This document shows, piece after piece, positions 27,266 through 33,725 of a stretch of 33,725 nucleotides of DNA. The translations under genes were made by a program, and so were the position numbers. The DNA comes from Streptococcus pseudopneumoniae (lineage in GTDB: Bacteria > Bacillota > Bacilli > Lactobacillales > Streptococcaceae): positions 1-33,725 of the forward strand of contig NZ_JUUO01000108.1 in assembly GCF_001074975.1 (NCBI RefSeq), read 5' to 3'. Numbering within the stretch: position 1 is the stretch's first letter; every line of letters begins with the position of its first letter. The notes under the pieces were generated by a model. That model had not been told where the DNA came from. It did no database searches and was given only the letters and a program-made list of their open reading frames with translations.

Positions 27266-28333
27266 ATGACAAAAGAAAAAAATGTAATTTTGACTGCTCG
27301 CGATATTGTCGTGGAATTTGACGTTCGTGACAAAGTATTGACAGCCATTCGCGGTGTTTCCCTTGAACTAGTTGAGGGAGAAGTATTAGCCTTGGTAGGT
27401 GAATCAGGATCAGGGAAATCTGTGTTGACAAAGACCTTCACAGGTATGCTCGAAGAAAATGGACGCATTGCCCAAGGTAGCATTGACTACCGTGGCCAGG
27501 ATTTGACAGCCTTGTCTTCTCACAAAGATTGGGAACAAATTCGTGGTGCTAAGATTGCGACTATCTTCCAGGACCCAATGACTAGTTTGGACCCAATTAA
27601 AACAATTGGTAGTCAGATTACAGAAGTTATTGTAAAACACCAAGGAAAAACAGCCAAGGAAGCGAAAGAATTGGCCATTGACTACATGAATAAGGTTGGT
27701 ATTCCAGACGCAGATAGACGTTTTGATGAATACCCATTCCAATATTCTGGAGGAATGCGTCAACGTATCGTTATTGCGATTGCCCTTGCCTGCCGACCTG
27801 ATGTCTTGATCTGTGATGAACCAACGACTGCCTTGGATGTGACTATCCAAGCTCAGATTATTGATTTGCTCAAATCTTTACAAAACGAGTACCATTTCAC
27901 AACAATCTTTATCACCCACGACCTTGGTGTGGTAGCAAGTATTGCGGATAAGGTAGCGGTTATGTATGCCGGAGAAATCGTTGAGTATGGAACTGTTGAG
28001 GAAGTCTTCTATGACCCTCGCCATCCATATACATGGAGTCTCTTGTCTAGCTTGCCTCAGCTTGCTGATGATAAAGGGGATCTTTACTCAATCCCAGGAA
28101 CACCTCCGTCACTTTATACTGACCTGAAAGGGGATGCCTTTGCCTTGCGTTCTGACTATGCAATGCAGATTGACTTCGAACAAAAAGCTCCTCAATTTTC
28201 AGTATCAGAGACACATTGGGCTAAAACTTGGCTTCTTCATGAGGATGCTCCAAAAGTAGAAAAACCAGCTGTGATTGCAAATCTTCACGATAAGATCCGT
28301 GAAAAAATGGGATTTGCCCATCTGGCTGACTAG
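27266..28333 (+). CDS. amiE: Oligopeptide ABC transporter ATPase AmiE
   Basis: 355 residues. Walker A GESGSGKS (45-52), signature YSGGMRQR, Walker [15 protein letters not shown] and switch His in FITHDLGVV are all present. The C-terminal oligopeptide-transporter domain (~240-355) is cysteine-free here, so the iron-sulfur-type cluster seen in some Opp/Dpp ATPases is not expected. It forms a heterodimer with AmiF on the cytosolic face. Confidence 0.96.
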   Translation: MTKEKNVILTARDIVVEFDVRDKVLTAIRGVSLELVEGEVLALVGESGSGKSVLTKTFTGMLEENGRIAQGSIDYRGQDLTALSSHKDWEQIRGAKIATIFQDPMTSLDPIKTIGSQITEVIVKHQGKTAKEAKELAIDYMNKVGIPDADRRFDEYPFQYSGGMRQRIVIAIALACRPDVLICDEPTTALDVTIQAQIIDLLKSLQNEYHFTTIFITHDLGVVASIADKVAVMYAGEIVEYGTVEEVFYDPRHPYTWSLLSSLPQLADDKGDLYSIPGTPPSLYTDLKGDAFALRSDYAMQIDFEQKAPQFSVSETHWAKTWLLHEDAPKVEKPAVIANLHDKIREKMGFAHLAD

Positions 28334-28343
28334 GAGGAAGGAA

Positions 28344-29270
28344 ATGTCTGAAAAATTAGTAGAAATCAAAGATTTAGAAATTTCCTTCGGTGAAGGAAGT
28401 AAGAAGTTTGTCGCGGTTAAAAATGCCAACTTCTTTATCAATAAGGGAGAAACTTTCTCGCTTGTAGGTGAGTCAGGTAGTGGGAAAACAACTATTGGTC
28501 GTGCCATCATTGGTCTAAATGATACAAGTAATGGTGATATCATTTTTGATGGTCAAAAGATTAATGGTAAGAAATCGCGTGAACAAGCTGCGGAATTGAT
28601 TCGTCGTATCCAGATGATTTTCCAAGACCCTGCAGCAAGTTTGAATGAACGTGCTACTGTTGATTATATTATTTCTGAAGGTCTTTACAATCACCGTCTG
28701 TTTAAGGATGAAGAAGAGCGCAAAGAGAAGGTTAAAAATATTATCCGTGAAGTAGGTCTTCTTGCTGAGCACTTGACTCGTTACCCTCATGAATTCTCAG
28801 GTGGTCAACGTCAACGTATCGGTATTGCTCGTGCCTTGGTCATGCAACCAGACTTTGTTATTGCGGATGAGCCCATTTCAGCCTTGGACGTTTCTGTACG
28901 TGCCCAAGTCTTGAATTTGCTCAAAAAATTCCAAAAAGAACTTGGCTTGACCTATCTCTTTATCGCCCATGACTTGTCGGTTGTTCGTTTTATTTCAGAT
29001 CGTATCGCAGTTATTTATAAGGGTGTTATTGTAGAGGTTGCAGAAACAGAAGAATTGTTTAACAATCCAATTCACCCATATACTCAAGCCTTGCTTTCAG
29101 CGGTACCAATTCCAGATCCAATCTTGGAACGTAAGAAGGTCTTGAAGGTTTACGACCCAGGTCAACACGACTATGAGACTGATAAGCCATCTATGGTAGA
29201 AATCCGTCCAGGCCACTATGTTTGGGCTAACCAAGCCGAATTGGCGCGTTACCAACAAGGGTTAAACTAA
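28344..29270 (+). CDS. amiF: Oligopeptide ABC transporter ATPase AmiF
   Basis: 308 residues. Walker [10 protein letters not shown], signature FSGGQRQR, Walker [15 protein letters not shown], then FIAHDLSVV and the C-terminal [15 protein letters not shown]. The start at 28344 follows AGGAGGAAGG, which begins in the amiE stop codon; the in-frame region upstream overlaps amiE and lacks an SD. Last gene of the operon, followed by a very strong terminator. Confidence 0.96.
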   Translation: MSEKLVEIKDLEISFGEGSKKFVAVKNANFFINKGETFSLVGESGSGKTTIGRAIIGLNDTSNGDIIFDGQKINGKKSREQAAELIRRIQMIFQDPAASLNERATVDYIISEGLYNHRLFKDEEERKEKVKNIIREVGLLAEHLTRYPHEFSGGQRQRIGIARALVMQPDFVIADEPISALDVSVRAQVLNLLKKFQKELGLTYLFIAHDLSVVRFISDRIAVIYKGVIVEVAETEELFNNPIHPYTQALLSAVPIPDPILERKKVLKVYDPGQHDYETDKPSMVEIRPGHYVWANQAELARYQQGLN

Positions 29271-29274
29271 TAAT

Positions 29275-29324
29275 GGTTTTATAATTTCCATAAAAATTGA
29301 TGTGGAAATTATAAACCTTTTTTT
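29275..29324 (+). terminator. Strong terminator of the ami operon
   Basis: GGTTTTATAATTTCCA (29275-29290) pairs with TGGAAATTATAAACC (29303-29317) over about 15 bp, then seven T. Confidence 0.93.
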
Positions 29325-29351
29325 GTTGGACTGATTTGAAAATCATTGAAT

Positions 29352-29458
29352 TATAGTGAGATGAAATAAAATCTGAACAACTTTATTAGGAAAGTCAAAT
29401 TAATTTCTAGAAAAGGTTTAGAAGTCGCGGCGTATTACTCTAGCTTCAATCTACTATA
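29352..29458 (+). repeat. RUP element (107 bp)
   Basis: From TATAGTGAGATGAAATAA to TTCAATCTACTATA: exactly 107 bp, the known RUP length, with inverted ends TATAGT...ACTATA and terminal TA dinucleotides, the target duplicated by IS630-family elements. RUP is regarded as a non-autonomous derivative of IS630-Spn1. It lies just behind the ami terminator and 5 bp before a BOX element. Confidence 0.85.
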
Positions 29459-29463
29459 GTCTA

Positions 29464-29575
29464 ATACTCTTCGAAAATTAAATTCAAACCACGTCAGCTC
29501 TATCTACAACCTCAAAACACTGTTTTGAGCAGCCTGCGGCTAGCTTCCTAGTTTGCTTTTTGATTTTCATTGAGT
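29464..29575 (+). repeat. BOX element with one boxB unit
   Basis: Starts ATACTCTTCGAAAATTAAATTC, then CCACGTCAGC fused to a boxB unit (CTATCTACAACCTCAAAACA, then GAGC) and boxC CCTGCGGCTAGCTTCC, ending CATTGAGT. The closing hairpin of boxB, AAAACACTGTTTT, is intact. Confidence 0.92.
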
Positions 29576-29591
29576 CTAATATCTACAATGT

Positions 29592-29632
29592 AAAAAACTC
29601 TAGCTATCAGTTCATTGATAGTTAGAGTTTTT
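29592..29632. terminator. Bidirectional terminator downstream of mleR
   Basis: AAAAAACTCTAGCTATCA / TGATAGTTAGAGTTTTTT with a 6-nt loop and one G-U pair. It ends the minus-strand mleR transcript and would stop plus-strand read-through from RUP/BOX. Confidence 0.92.
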
Positions 29633-29633
29633 T

Positions 29634-30512
29634 CTATTCATATGATTTAAGGAGATTAAATAAGGCTTCTACTTCTGATGACGGTGTAGCTGATTTAAGG
29701 TAAGCGTAATAAACTGTAAAAGTTATCTTGTCCTTCGGTATAAGAGGAATTTTTATTAAATCATCATCTTCATCAGAAAGTGCGATATCAGCCAGTAAAC
29801 TAAGGCCAATCCCTTTCTTTAAAAGTTCTTTAAGGATGGCAATGTCATCAGTCTTAAAGAATATTTCTGCCTTGTTTTGATACTTTTGATTAAGCGTTTC
29901 AAAAGCTTTCAGGTGAACAAAGTGTTCGTCTAAGAGTATAAAGGATTGATCTGCTAATTCTTCAAAAGCGAGGGAAGGAGCAGTGGCAAAAGGATGGTTC
30001 TTAGATAAAACGACATACAGTTCTTTATGAAATAGCTCGTGTGTCTCTATTGAAGGATAATTGAGAGGTTCAATCAAACCGAGTAGGCTTGCATTAAGTT
30101 CTCCCTTAAGGAGAAGGTTTAATAACTCTACGGAGCCACCGCGGATAGGGCGTATCTTTTTTAAAAAATCCAATTTATCCTTTTCGTTTAAGGCAGCAAA
30201 GAGATACTGAATGATAATAGGAGGGAATCCTACAGTAGAGTATTGTGTCAAGGAGCGATTAATTTCTTTGCGAGTAGAAATGACCTCAGGTAAAATCAGT
30301 TCTGTATGCTTTAGAAGGATTTGTCCTTGAAGAGTTAGCTTGAAGGAACGATGCGAGGGGTCATGGTGAATCAATTTGCAGTTAAAGGATTCCTCTAAGC
30401 GCTTGATAGCATAAGAAATAGATGGTTGGCTGACTTTATGTTGTTTTGCTACTTCCGTATAGGATTGAAGCTGGCAGAGATCATAAAAATATTGTAGATC
30501 TTTTAAATTCAT
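29634..30512 (-). CDS. mleR: LysR-family regulator, MleR-like
   Basis: 292 residues. The N-terminal winged HTH (~16-40: SYTEVAKQHKVSQPSISYAIKRLEE) precedes a LysR effector domain (~85-290). The N-terminus MNLKDLQYFYDLCQL and the position near mleS fit MleR, the L-malate-responsive activator of malolactic genes in Lactococcus and S. mutans. It is read leftward, away from mleS, with an XRE gene in between. The SD is weak. Assignment as MleR rests partly on context; another LysR member is possible. Confidence 0.8.
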   Translation of the reverse strand: MNLKDLQYFYDLCQLQSYTEVAKQHKVSQPSISYAIKRLEESFNCKLIHHDPSHRSFKLTLQGQILLKHTELILPEVISTRKEINRSLTQYSTVGFPPIIIQYLFAALNEKDKLDFLKKIRPIRGGSVELLNLLLKGELNASLLGLIEPLNYPSIETHELFHKELYVVLSKNHPFATAPSLAFEELADQSFILLDEHFVHLKAFETLNQKYQNKAEIFFKTDDIAILKELLKKGIGLSLLADIALSDEDDDLIKIPLIPKDKITFTVYYAYLKSATPSSEVEALFNLLKSYE

Positions 30513-30639
30513 ATGGGTTCACTTTCATTAGTTGGAGAAGGAAAATAAGTGGAAAACAGCAGATAAATAATTTTTATCCGTATCCTACAATTTGACTATA
30601 CGAGTATTCACCAGTTAAAATGTAAGTGAGTCAGGGATC

Positions 30640-30990
30640 TCAAAGATTATCTAAGATACTCTCAAAAATGACCAACATCTTTTCTCGTTTATCAATAGGG
30701 AGCTGTTTAATCTTCATGTTGATTCTTTTGAGTGAAAGATTATCACTCTTATCAGAGGTTGATTCAAGGCTATCAAAATTGAAAAATTCCTCTGGGGTCA
30801 TTTCTAGTGCGTCAATCACTTTTTCAAGACTGTGAATGGTCAGATTCACATTTTGGTTTTCAAGTTGATTGATATACTTAAGCCCGAGTCCTGCTTGTTC
30901 CGAAAGTTCTTCCTGGCTCATTTTATTCTGTGTTCGAAAATATTTCACTTTTTGGGAAATATATTGTTGTAAATAGTTTTTAGTTGTCAT
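30640..30990 (-). CDS. XRE-family helix-turn-helix regulator
   Basis: 116 residues from the ATG at 30990. The HTH_3 domain is clear (~10-65: FRTQNKMSQEELSEQAGLGLKYINQLENQ), followed by a linker and a short helical C-terminus (LPIDKREKMLVIFESILDNL) suited to dimerisation. A TTG start five codons upstream (31005) is possible. Neither start has an SD; TATTCT ends 6 nt before the ATG, so it may be leaderless too. It lies 127 bp upstream of mleR on the same strand and faces away from mleS. Target unknown; the mleS region is the nearest candidate. Confidence 0.85.
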   Translation of the reverse strand: MTTKNYLQQYISQKVKYFRTQNKMSQEELSEQAGLGLKYINQLENQNVNLTIHSLEKVIDALEMTPEEFFNFDSLESTSDKSDNLSLKRINMKIKQLPIDKREKMLVIFESILDNL

Positions 30991-31005
30991 ATAAATAGAA
31001 TACAA

Positions 31006-31260
31006 GTTTTAAATGACAAAAAAACACCTTAAAAAATACAAAGTATTACATAACGCACTTATATGATATTTATTTTAATTAGGATTGTCAATTTGTATGA
31101 TTGGTTTATTTTACTTGAAACTTTTAGTAAAGAGTGATTATCGAGAGTTTTATGAGTTCAGAACTTTATAAAATATAACAACTTAAAGTATTATCAATAA
31201 TAGTGTTTTAAGTATAAAAGAGCCTATTAAAAATTGTTCTCGTAGACTCATTATAACATA
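31006..31260. other. AT-rich gap between the XRE gene and mleS
   Basis: About 255 bp with no open frame, tRNA or repeat that I can support. It is strongly A/T rich. The mleS control region begins at its right end. Confidence 0.7.
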
Positions 31261-31265
31261 TGCGT

Positions 31266-31277
31266 ATACAATTGTAT
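31266..31277. promoter_or_regulatory. Palindrome upstream of mleS (candidate regulator site)
   Basis: ATACAATTGTAT, a perfect 12-bp palindrome centred about 60 bp before the predicted mleS start point. It contains the T-N11-A spacing of LysR sites (31267 to 31279), so MleR is the obvious candidate ligand. Confidence 0.45.
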
Positions 31278-31291
31278 TATTTAAACAACAA

Positions 31292-31316
31292 CGTTTCATG
31301 AACAATTCGTTTCATG
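31292..31316 (+). repeat. Direct repeat CGTTTCATG x2 in the mleS promoter
   Basis: CGTTTCATG at 31292-31300 and 31308-31316, a 16-bp period. The first covers the -35 position and the second abuts the extended -10. Confidence 0.8.
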
Positions 31317-31325
31317 TGGTATAAT
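31317..31325 (+). promoter_or_regulatory. Extended -10 promoter of mleS
   Basis: TGG-TATAAT, 23 nt before the ATG; no -35 match, consistent with activator dependence. Confidence 0.75.
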
Positions 31326-31348
31326 ATAAATAAAAAGGAGGTTGCACT

Positions 31349-32974
31349 ATGACTGCACATGATATTTTAAACAATCCTTTCCTCAATAAAGGTACTGCCT
31401 TTACCTTAGAGGAGCGAAAGGAACTAGGCCTTATTGGTTTACTGCCACCGTATGTTCAAACGATTGAAGAACAAGCGGCGCAAACTTATGCACAAATGCA
31501 AACAAAAGCCAATGATTTGGAAAAACGTCTTTTCCTAATGGAAATTTTTAATATCAACAGGACTCTTTTCTATTACCTCTTTTCTCAACATTTGGAGGAA
31601 TTCAATCCAATTGTATACGATCCAACCATTGCAGATACCATTGAAGGCTATAGTGACCTCTTTGTAGATCCCCAATATGCGGGATATCTTGATATTAATC
31701 ATCCTGAAAATATTAAAGCTACTTTGAAAAACGCTGCCGGGGGTCGCGAGATTCGTCTCATTGTTGTAACAGATGCAGAAGGAATCCTTGGAATTGGCGA
31801 CTGGGGAACAAATGGTGTCGATATTTCTGTTGGGAAATTGATGGTTTATACGGGTGCTGCTGGAATTGATCCTTCAATGGTCCTTCCTTTAGTTATTGAT
31901 GCAGGGACTAACCGTGAAGAACTTCGTAACAATCCTAATTACTTAGGAAATCGTCACGAACGGGTCCGCGGAGATCGTTACTACGACTTCATTGACCAAT
32001 TTGTTCAAACAGCAGAACGTCTCTTTCCTAAACTCTACCTTCACTGGGAAGACTTCGGTCGCTTGAATGCTGCCAATATTCTTGAAAAATACCGGAAACA
32101 AATTCCGACCTTTAATGATGATATTCAAGGTACAGGAATCGTTACCTTGGGTGGTATCTTTGGTTCACTGGATATTAGTGGTGAAAAATTAACAGATCAA
32201 GTTTATCTCTGCTATGGTGGAGGTACTGCGGGCGCAGGAATTGCCTCTCGTGTTCTTCGTGAAATGGTAAGTGAAGGTCTTTCTGAAGAAGAAGCCTGTA
32301 AACGGTTCTTTATGGTTGATAAACAAGGTCTTCTCTTTGATGACATGGATGACTTGACACCAGAGCAAAAACCATTTGCTAAGAAACGTGCTGACTTTAG
32401 TAACGCAGATAAGTTGACTGACCTGCTTGAAGTAGTGAAGACTGTGAAGCCAACCATTCTTGTAGGAACTTCAACTCAGCCTAATACCTTCACTAAAGAA
32501 ATAGTAGAAGCTATGTGTGAAAACATAGAACGTCCAATGATCTTCCCTTTGTCAAATCCAACTAAATTGGCAGAAGCTAGTGCTAAAGACTTGATTGAAT
32601 GGTCAGATGGAAAAGCTTTTGTCGCTACAGGAATTCCTGCTGATACGGTTTCTTATAAAGGTATAGACTATGTGATTGGTCAAGCCAATAATGCCCTGAT
32701 TTACCCAGGTCTTGGTCTAGGTATGCTGGCTTCTGAAGCAAGTCTTTTGACTGATGAAATGATTGGAGCAGCGGCCCATTCATTGAGTGGTATTGTCAAT
32801 CCAGGCCAACCAGGAGCTCCTGTCTTGCCACCATTCAAGTATGTAGCAGATGTTTCTATTAAAGTAGCAGAAGCAGTCGCTAAAAAAGCACAAGAGCAAG
32901 GTCTTGCACGCGCTAAGGAAACAGATATGGCCAAAGCAGTTCGTGATTTGAAGTGGTATCCAGAGTATAAATAA
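31349..32974 (+). CDS. mleS: Malolactic enzyme
   Basis: 541 residues. It converts L-malate to L-lactate and CO2 with NAD+ and Mn2+ bound, which consumes a proton and helps acid tolerance. The N-terminus [16 protein letters not shown] and [11 protein letters not shown] are as in lactococcal MleS. The metal/active site region [15 protein letters not shown] and NAD motif [10 protein letters not shown] (~290-299) are intact. Malic enzymes share the fold, but the length and N-terminus favour malolactic enzyme. SD AAGGAGG is strong. No malate permease (mleP) follows in this window. Confidence 0.93.
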   Translation: MTAHDILNNPFLNKGTAFTLEERKELGLIGLLPPYVQTIEEQAAQTYAQMQTKANDLEKRLFLMEIFNINRTLFYYLFSQHLEEFNPIVYDPTIADTIEGYSDLFVDPQYAGYLDINHPENIKATLKNAAGGREIRLIVVTDAEGILGIGDWGTNGVDISVGKLMVYTGAAGIDPSMVLPLVIDAGTNREELRNNPNYLGNRHERVRGDRYYDFIDQFVQTAERLFPKLYLHWEDFGRLNAANILEKYRKQIPTFNDDIQGTGIVTLGGIFGSLDISGEKLTDQVYLCYGGGTAGAGIASRVLREMVSEGLSEEEACKRFFMVDKQGLLFDDMDDLTPEQKPFAKKRADFSNADKLTDLLEVVKTVKPTILVGTSTQPNTFTKEIVEAMCENIERPMIFPLSNPTKLAEASAKDLIEWSDGKAFVATGIPADTVSYKGIDYVIGQANNALIYPGLGLGMLASEASLLTDEMIGAAAHSLSGIVNPGQPGAPVLPPFKYVADVSIKVAEAVAKKAQEQGLARAKETDMAKAVRDLKWYPEYK

Positions 32975-33086
32975 TTCATTTCTGTTGCCTATCCTCGGGA
33001 TACTTAGCTTATTTTGGATATGTTAGCCATCTACAGAGTTGATAACCGAAAAGTAAAGAGATTGTCGTATTGACTATTGGTTTTAA

Positions 33087-33113
33087 ACAGTATAAAATAA
33101 CTGTCGATTTTTT
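33087..33113 (+). terminator. Possible terminator downstream of mleS
   Basis: ACAGT / ACTGT around an 8-nt loop, followed by CGATTTTTT. Short stem. The 112 nt between the mleS stop and this hairpin hold no feature that I can support. Confidence 0.4.
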
Positions 33114-33165
33114 GTCCGACTGCCAAGAGTCAGTTTAATACTACACTAAAATTAAAATGCATTAT

Positions 33166-33305
33166 ATAATAGTGATATGAAATCAACCAAAGAAGAAATA
33201 CAAGCCATCAAAACACTTTTAAAAAACTCTAGTACAACTGAATACCATAAAAGTCTTCAAATCGTTCTATTTTGTCTAATGGGCAAATCTTTGAAATTAT
33301 CCTAA
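33166..33305 (+). mobile_element. Left-end relic of an IS630-Spn1-type element
   Basis: The left end TAGTGATATGAAAT (33170-33183) matches the RUP left end at 29354-29367 in 13 of 14 bases, and the transposase start codon lies in it. Only about 130 bp remain; no right end is seen. Confidence 0.7.
33177..33305 (+). pseudogene. Truncated IS630-family transposase
   Basis: 42 codons, beginning MKSTKEEIQAIKTLLK and reading to LFCLMGKS, the start of the N-terminal helix-turn-helix of IS630-Spn1-type transposases. After MGKS the frame is lost: GAAATTATC, which would give EII, appears in the next frame, and a TAA follows. Frameshifted and truncated, not functional. Confidence 0.7.
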
Positions 33306-33326
33306 AAGAATTGAAAGAATTATGAA

Positions 33327-33355
33327 AGAATTTTCGAAAAATTTTAAAAAATTCT
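33327..33355. repeat. Interrupted palindrome upstream of the orphan promoter
   Basis: AGAATTTT (33327-33334) and AAAATTCT (33348-33355) with a 13-nt spacer, 10 bp before the -35. Could be an operator, or a chance match in AT-rich sequence. Confidence 0.4.
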
Positions 33356-33364
33356 GAAATATTC

Positions 33365-33393
33365 TTGACAGCTGATAAAAAAGGTGGTAAGAT
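33365..33393 (+). promoter_or_regulatory. Strong orphan promoter
   Basis: Consensus TTGACA (33365-33370), 17-bp spacer ending in TGG, then TAAGAT (33388-33393): full -35 plus extended -10. Predicted start near 33400. No intact gene follows. Confidence 0.8.
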
Positions 33394-33399
33394 AAGAAA

Positions 33400-33657
33400 C
33401 ATCAAAAAAGAAAGCAGAAAAAGAAATGAATAAGAAACAAGCTGTAACGATGAATCAAAACTTTTACTTTAGCTACTTTAGATAGTGTTTGTAGACATGT
33501 CACCATGGATGCAAACAGTTCAAGCAATTTGTTTGTATCTATGTGGCTAAGATTTTTGATTGTGGTCCATATAGATGAATATCTAAATGGACTAGCAAAG
33601 TTATAACTTGTTAGATTATTTCAAGCATCCGTTTAGGTATTATCTAGGCGGTTTTTT
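33400..33657 (+). ncRNA. Possible short transcript (sRNA or decayed small gene)
   Basis: About 260 nt between the strong promoter and a strong terminator. It contains a 19-codon open frame at 33426-33485 (MNKKQAVTMNQ...). A shift at CAAAAC (33456-33461) would join it to an open frame ending at 33606, about 60 codons in all. Neither product is recognised. Whether this is a small RNA, a peptide gene or a frameshifted remnant cannot be decided from sequence. Confidence 0.4.
33629..33657 (+). terminator. Terminator of the orphan unit
   Basis: CCGTTTAG (33629-33636) pairs with CTAGGCGG (33644-33651), 8 bp with two G-U pairs, then six T. Confidence 0.85.
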
Positions 33658-33662
33658 GTTTT

Positions 33663-33725
33663 ATACTCTTCGAAAATCAAATTCAAACCACGTCAACGTC
33701 GCCTTGCCGTACTCAAGTACAGCCT
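33663..33725 (+). repeat. BOX element, partial, cut by window edge
   Basis: ATACTCTTCGAAAATCAAATTC, CCACGTCAACGTCGCC, TTGCCGTACTCAAGTAC, then the first bases of boxC (AGCCT). Same CAAA variant as the copy at 8853. Confidence 0.92.

Noticed and set aside
30597-30608. TACGAGTA, close to the ComX (cin) box TACGAATA
   Set aside because: One mismatch at a conserved position and no gene follows on that strand; the other strand does not read as a cin box.
30626-30835. Plus-strand open frame opposite the XRE gene
   Set aside because: Antisense shadow with serine/leucine-rich content and no SD.
33070-33096. TTGACT...TATAAA after mleS as a promoter
   Set aside because: Spacer is only 15 bp and it runs into a short hairpin; no gene follows at a suitable distance.

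Overview
The window reads as chromosome of a Mitis-group Streptococcus (S. mitis / S. oralis / S. pneumoniae cluster). Low GC, low-GC Gram-positive gene content, five copies of the BOX repeat, one RUP element of exactly 107 bp, an IS630-type relic, EndA with its H160/N182/N191 residues, and a complete amiACDEF operon all point there. The malolactic enzyme locus suggests a commensal relative more than a typical pneumococcus, but I cannot name the species from sequence alone.

Layout. 1-2.0 kb: end of a BOX element, then a KimA-type potassium transporter on the minus strand. 2.1-8.8 kb: a tight plus-strand housekeeping run, tatD-rnmV-rsmA(ksgA)-rsgA-rpe-thiN-rmuC-yhaM, dealing with rRNA processing, ribosome assembly, pentose phosphate/thiamine and nucleic-acid turnover. 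8.8-12.1 kb: purR (with a BOX element in its leader), a lysA-type decarboxylase and pflA. 12.1-13.4 kb: yidC2 and an acylphosphatase on the minus strand. 13.4-14.9 kb: a SpoU/TrmH RNA methyltransferase and a Bax-inhibitor-1 protein. 15.0-20.8 kb: asnA, rsmD-coaD-sepM, a DUF1146 mini-protein, murA-epuA-endA. 20.8-22.7 kb: BOX, a CNNM/CBS membrane protein, tRNA-Cys on the minus strand. 22.8-29.3 kb: the Ami oligopeptide importer. 29.3-33.7 kb: RUP+BOX, mleR, an XRE regulator, mleS, an IS630 relic, an orphan promoter-terminator unit and another BOX.

Functionally this is mostly conserved core genome, and I do not see an obviously new multi-gene system. The interesting material lies between the genes. 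Three (perhaps four) genes have an extended -10 box ending 6-7 nt before the ATG, so their transcripts should be leaderless. The trmH/acyP divergent pair shares a perfect 9-bp inverted repeat that contains both -10 boxes. A strong promoter and a strong terminator enclose about 260 nt with no intact gene. BOX, RUP and IS630 debris surround the only accessory-looking locus (mle). Most promoters here are of the TGn-TATAAT type.
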